Of a stretch of 64,000 nucleotides of DNA, positions 63,408 through 64,000 are shown piece by piece. Source of the DNA: Simplicispira metamorpha (GTDB lineage: Bacteria > Pseudomonadota > Gammaproteobacteria > Burkholderiales > Burkholderiaceae_C). The notes under the pieces were generated by a model. That model was not told the origin of the DNA. It saw nothing but the letters and a program-made list of their open reading frames with translations, and did no database searches. The translations under genes and the position numbers were made by a program. The DNA is taken from positions 1 to 64,000 of the forward strand of contig NZ_SLXH01000010.1 of the NCBI RefSeq assembly GCF_004341365.1, given 5' to 3'. Within the stretch, counting starts at the first letter, position 1; each line of letters starts with the position of its first letter.

Positions 63408-64000
63408 ATGATCAATGTTGGAATTGTGGATGACCACGCCATCGTGCGTTCGGGGTTGCGCCAGTTTCTGTCGGAGCATGTGGATTTGCGCGTCTCCGGG
63501 GAGGCTGCCAATGGCCGTGAGGCCATTGACCTGGTGCGCAACCACCCTGTGGATGTGTTGGTGATGGATTTGTCCATGCCCGGGCAAAGCGGCCTGGACG
63601 CACTGGCCATGCTGCGCGCCAAAGCCCCCGAGATGGGCATCCTGATTCTGAGCGGCTACCCTGAGGAACACTACGCCATCAGCATGATTCGCCAGGGCGC
63701 CAGTGGCTACCTGAACAAGGAGTGCGAGCCCAAAGAGATTGTCGAGGCCATTCGCACCATTGCCCTGGGGCGGCGCTACCTGACGCCTGCGGTGGCCGAG
63801 CTGTTGGCCCAGCAACTCAACCGCAAGGACGATGCGCCCGCGCACGAGCAGCTGTCTGAGCGGGAGTTTCAGGTGTTTTTGAAGCTGGCGCGTGGCGAAA
63901 CGGCGGGCGACATTGCCAAAGCGCTGTCGTTGAGTGTCAAAACGGTGAGCACCTACCGCACCCGTCTGATGGAAAAAATGGCGCTGTCTTCCAACAGCGA
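63408..64000 (+). CDS. NarL/LuxR-type response regulator, 3' end outside window
   Basis: A receiver domain has the phospho-acceptor Asp54 in VLVMDLSMPG, with acidic DD at 8-9 and Lys in YLNKE. A LuxR helix-turn-helix begins LSEREFQVFLKLARGETAGD and continues to SVKTVSTYRTRLMEKM. The window stops at about residue 197, a few residues short of the usual end. It almost surely pairs with the adjacent histidine kinase. Confidence 0.95.
   Translation, partial: MINVGIVDDHAIVRSGLRQFLSEHVDLRVSGEAANGREAIDLVRNHPVDVLVMDLSMPGQSGLDALAMLRAKAPEMGILILSGYPEEHYAISMIRQGASGYLNKECEPKEIVEAIRTIALGRRYLTPAVAELLAQQLNRKDDAPAHEQLSEREFQVFLKLARGETAGDIAKALSLSVKTVSTYRTRLMEKMALSSNS

Overview
The window reads as a chromosome segment of a high-GC betaproteobacterium of the family Comamonadaceae (Acidovorax/Comamonas-like). 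The order dciA-secA-argJ-ATPase-nudix-yacG-zapD-coaE-pilD-pilC-pilB, the xseB-ispA-dxs block, flhDC, the ftsY/M16/rsmD/coaD block and many copies of a short 'TTTGATAGCTGCT...GCGC' intergenic repeat all fit that family. This assignment is inference from gene content; no database was searched.

Positions 1-3258 are accessory DNA. They hold the end of an SSB-like OB-fold gene with a 39-residue Ala-Pro tail and a small helix-turn-helix gene that runs into the end of an 11-repeat type I-F CRISPR array (transcribed on the minus strand). About 1.6 kb follows with no recognisable gene but a dense set of short repeated words and hairpins. No cas gene is present in the 64 kb. The core chromosome resumes at dciA (minus) and secA (plus).

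From 3.3 to 15.2 kb come dciA, secA, argJ, a DUF815 ATPase, a MutT-like hydrolase, then the minus-strand type IV pilus/CoA/division run pilB-pilC-pilD-coaE-zapD-yacG and a tRNA-Arg(CCT). From 15.3 to 25.6 kb lies a minus-strand run: AI-2E-like exporter, MoxR ATPase, GNAT, VWA protein, TamA, TamB. From 25.7 to 31.5 kb are two lipoproteins (one FlgO-like), flhDC, a mercaptopyruvate sulfurtransferase, a DMT exporter and a Rieske oxygenase. From 31.7 to 37.4 kb are xseB-ispA-dxs (isoprenoid precursors) and two tandem TRAP solute-binding proteins.

From 37.4 to 46.1 kb are a DUF1841 protein, a TRIC-type channel, an IclR regulator divergent from pcaI-pcaJ-pcaF (beta-ketoadipate to succinyl-CoA and acetyl-CoA), a Bug-type binding protein, a LysE exporter, a MaoC hydratase, a LysR regulator and trmL. 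From 46.2 to 54.9 kb are comF, a BioC-like protein, SCO1, a PAS-GGDEF-EAL protein, an FNR-type regulator, a second Bug protein, rpoH (with a CIRCE-like operator) and a calcium-loop protein. From 55 to 64 kb are ftsY, two M16 proteins, rsmD, coaD, three small envelope/stress proteins and a NarL-type two-component pair cut by the window edge.

The points most worth a second look are the modular 'word' array at 1855-2350, the near-duplicate CRISPR spacers, the dispersed intergenic repeat that has become coding sequence or start signals in three genes (pcaJ, SCO1, second M16 protein), and the CIRCE-like operator in front of rpoH.
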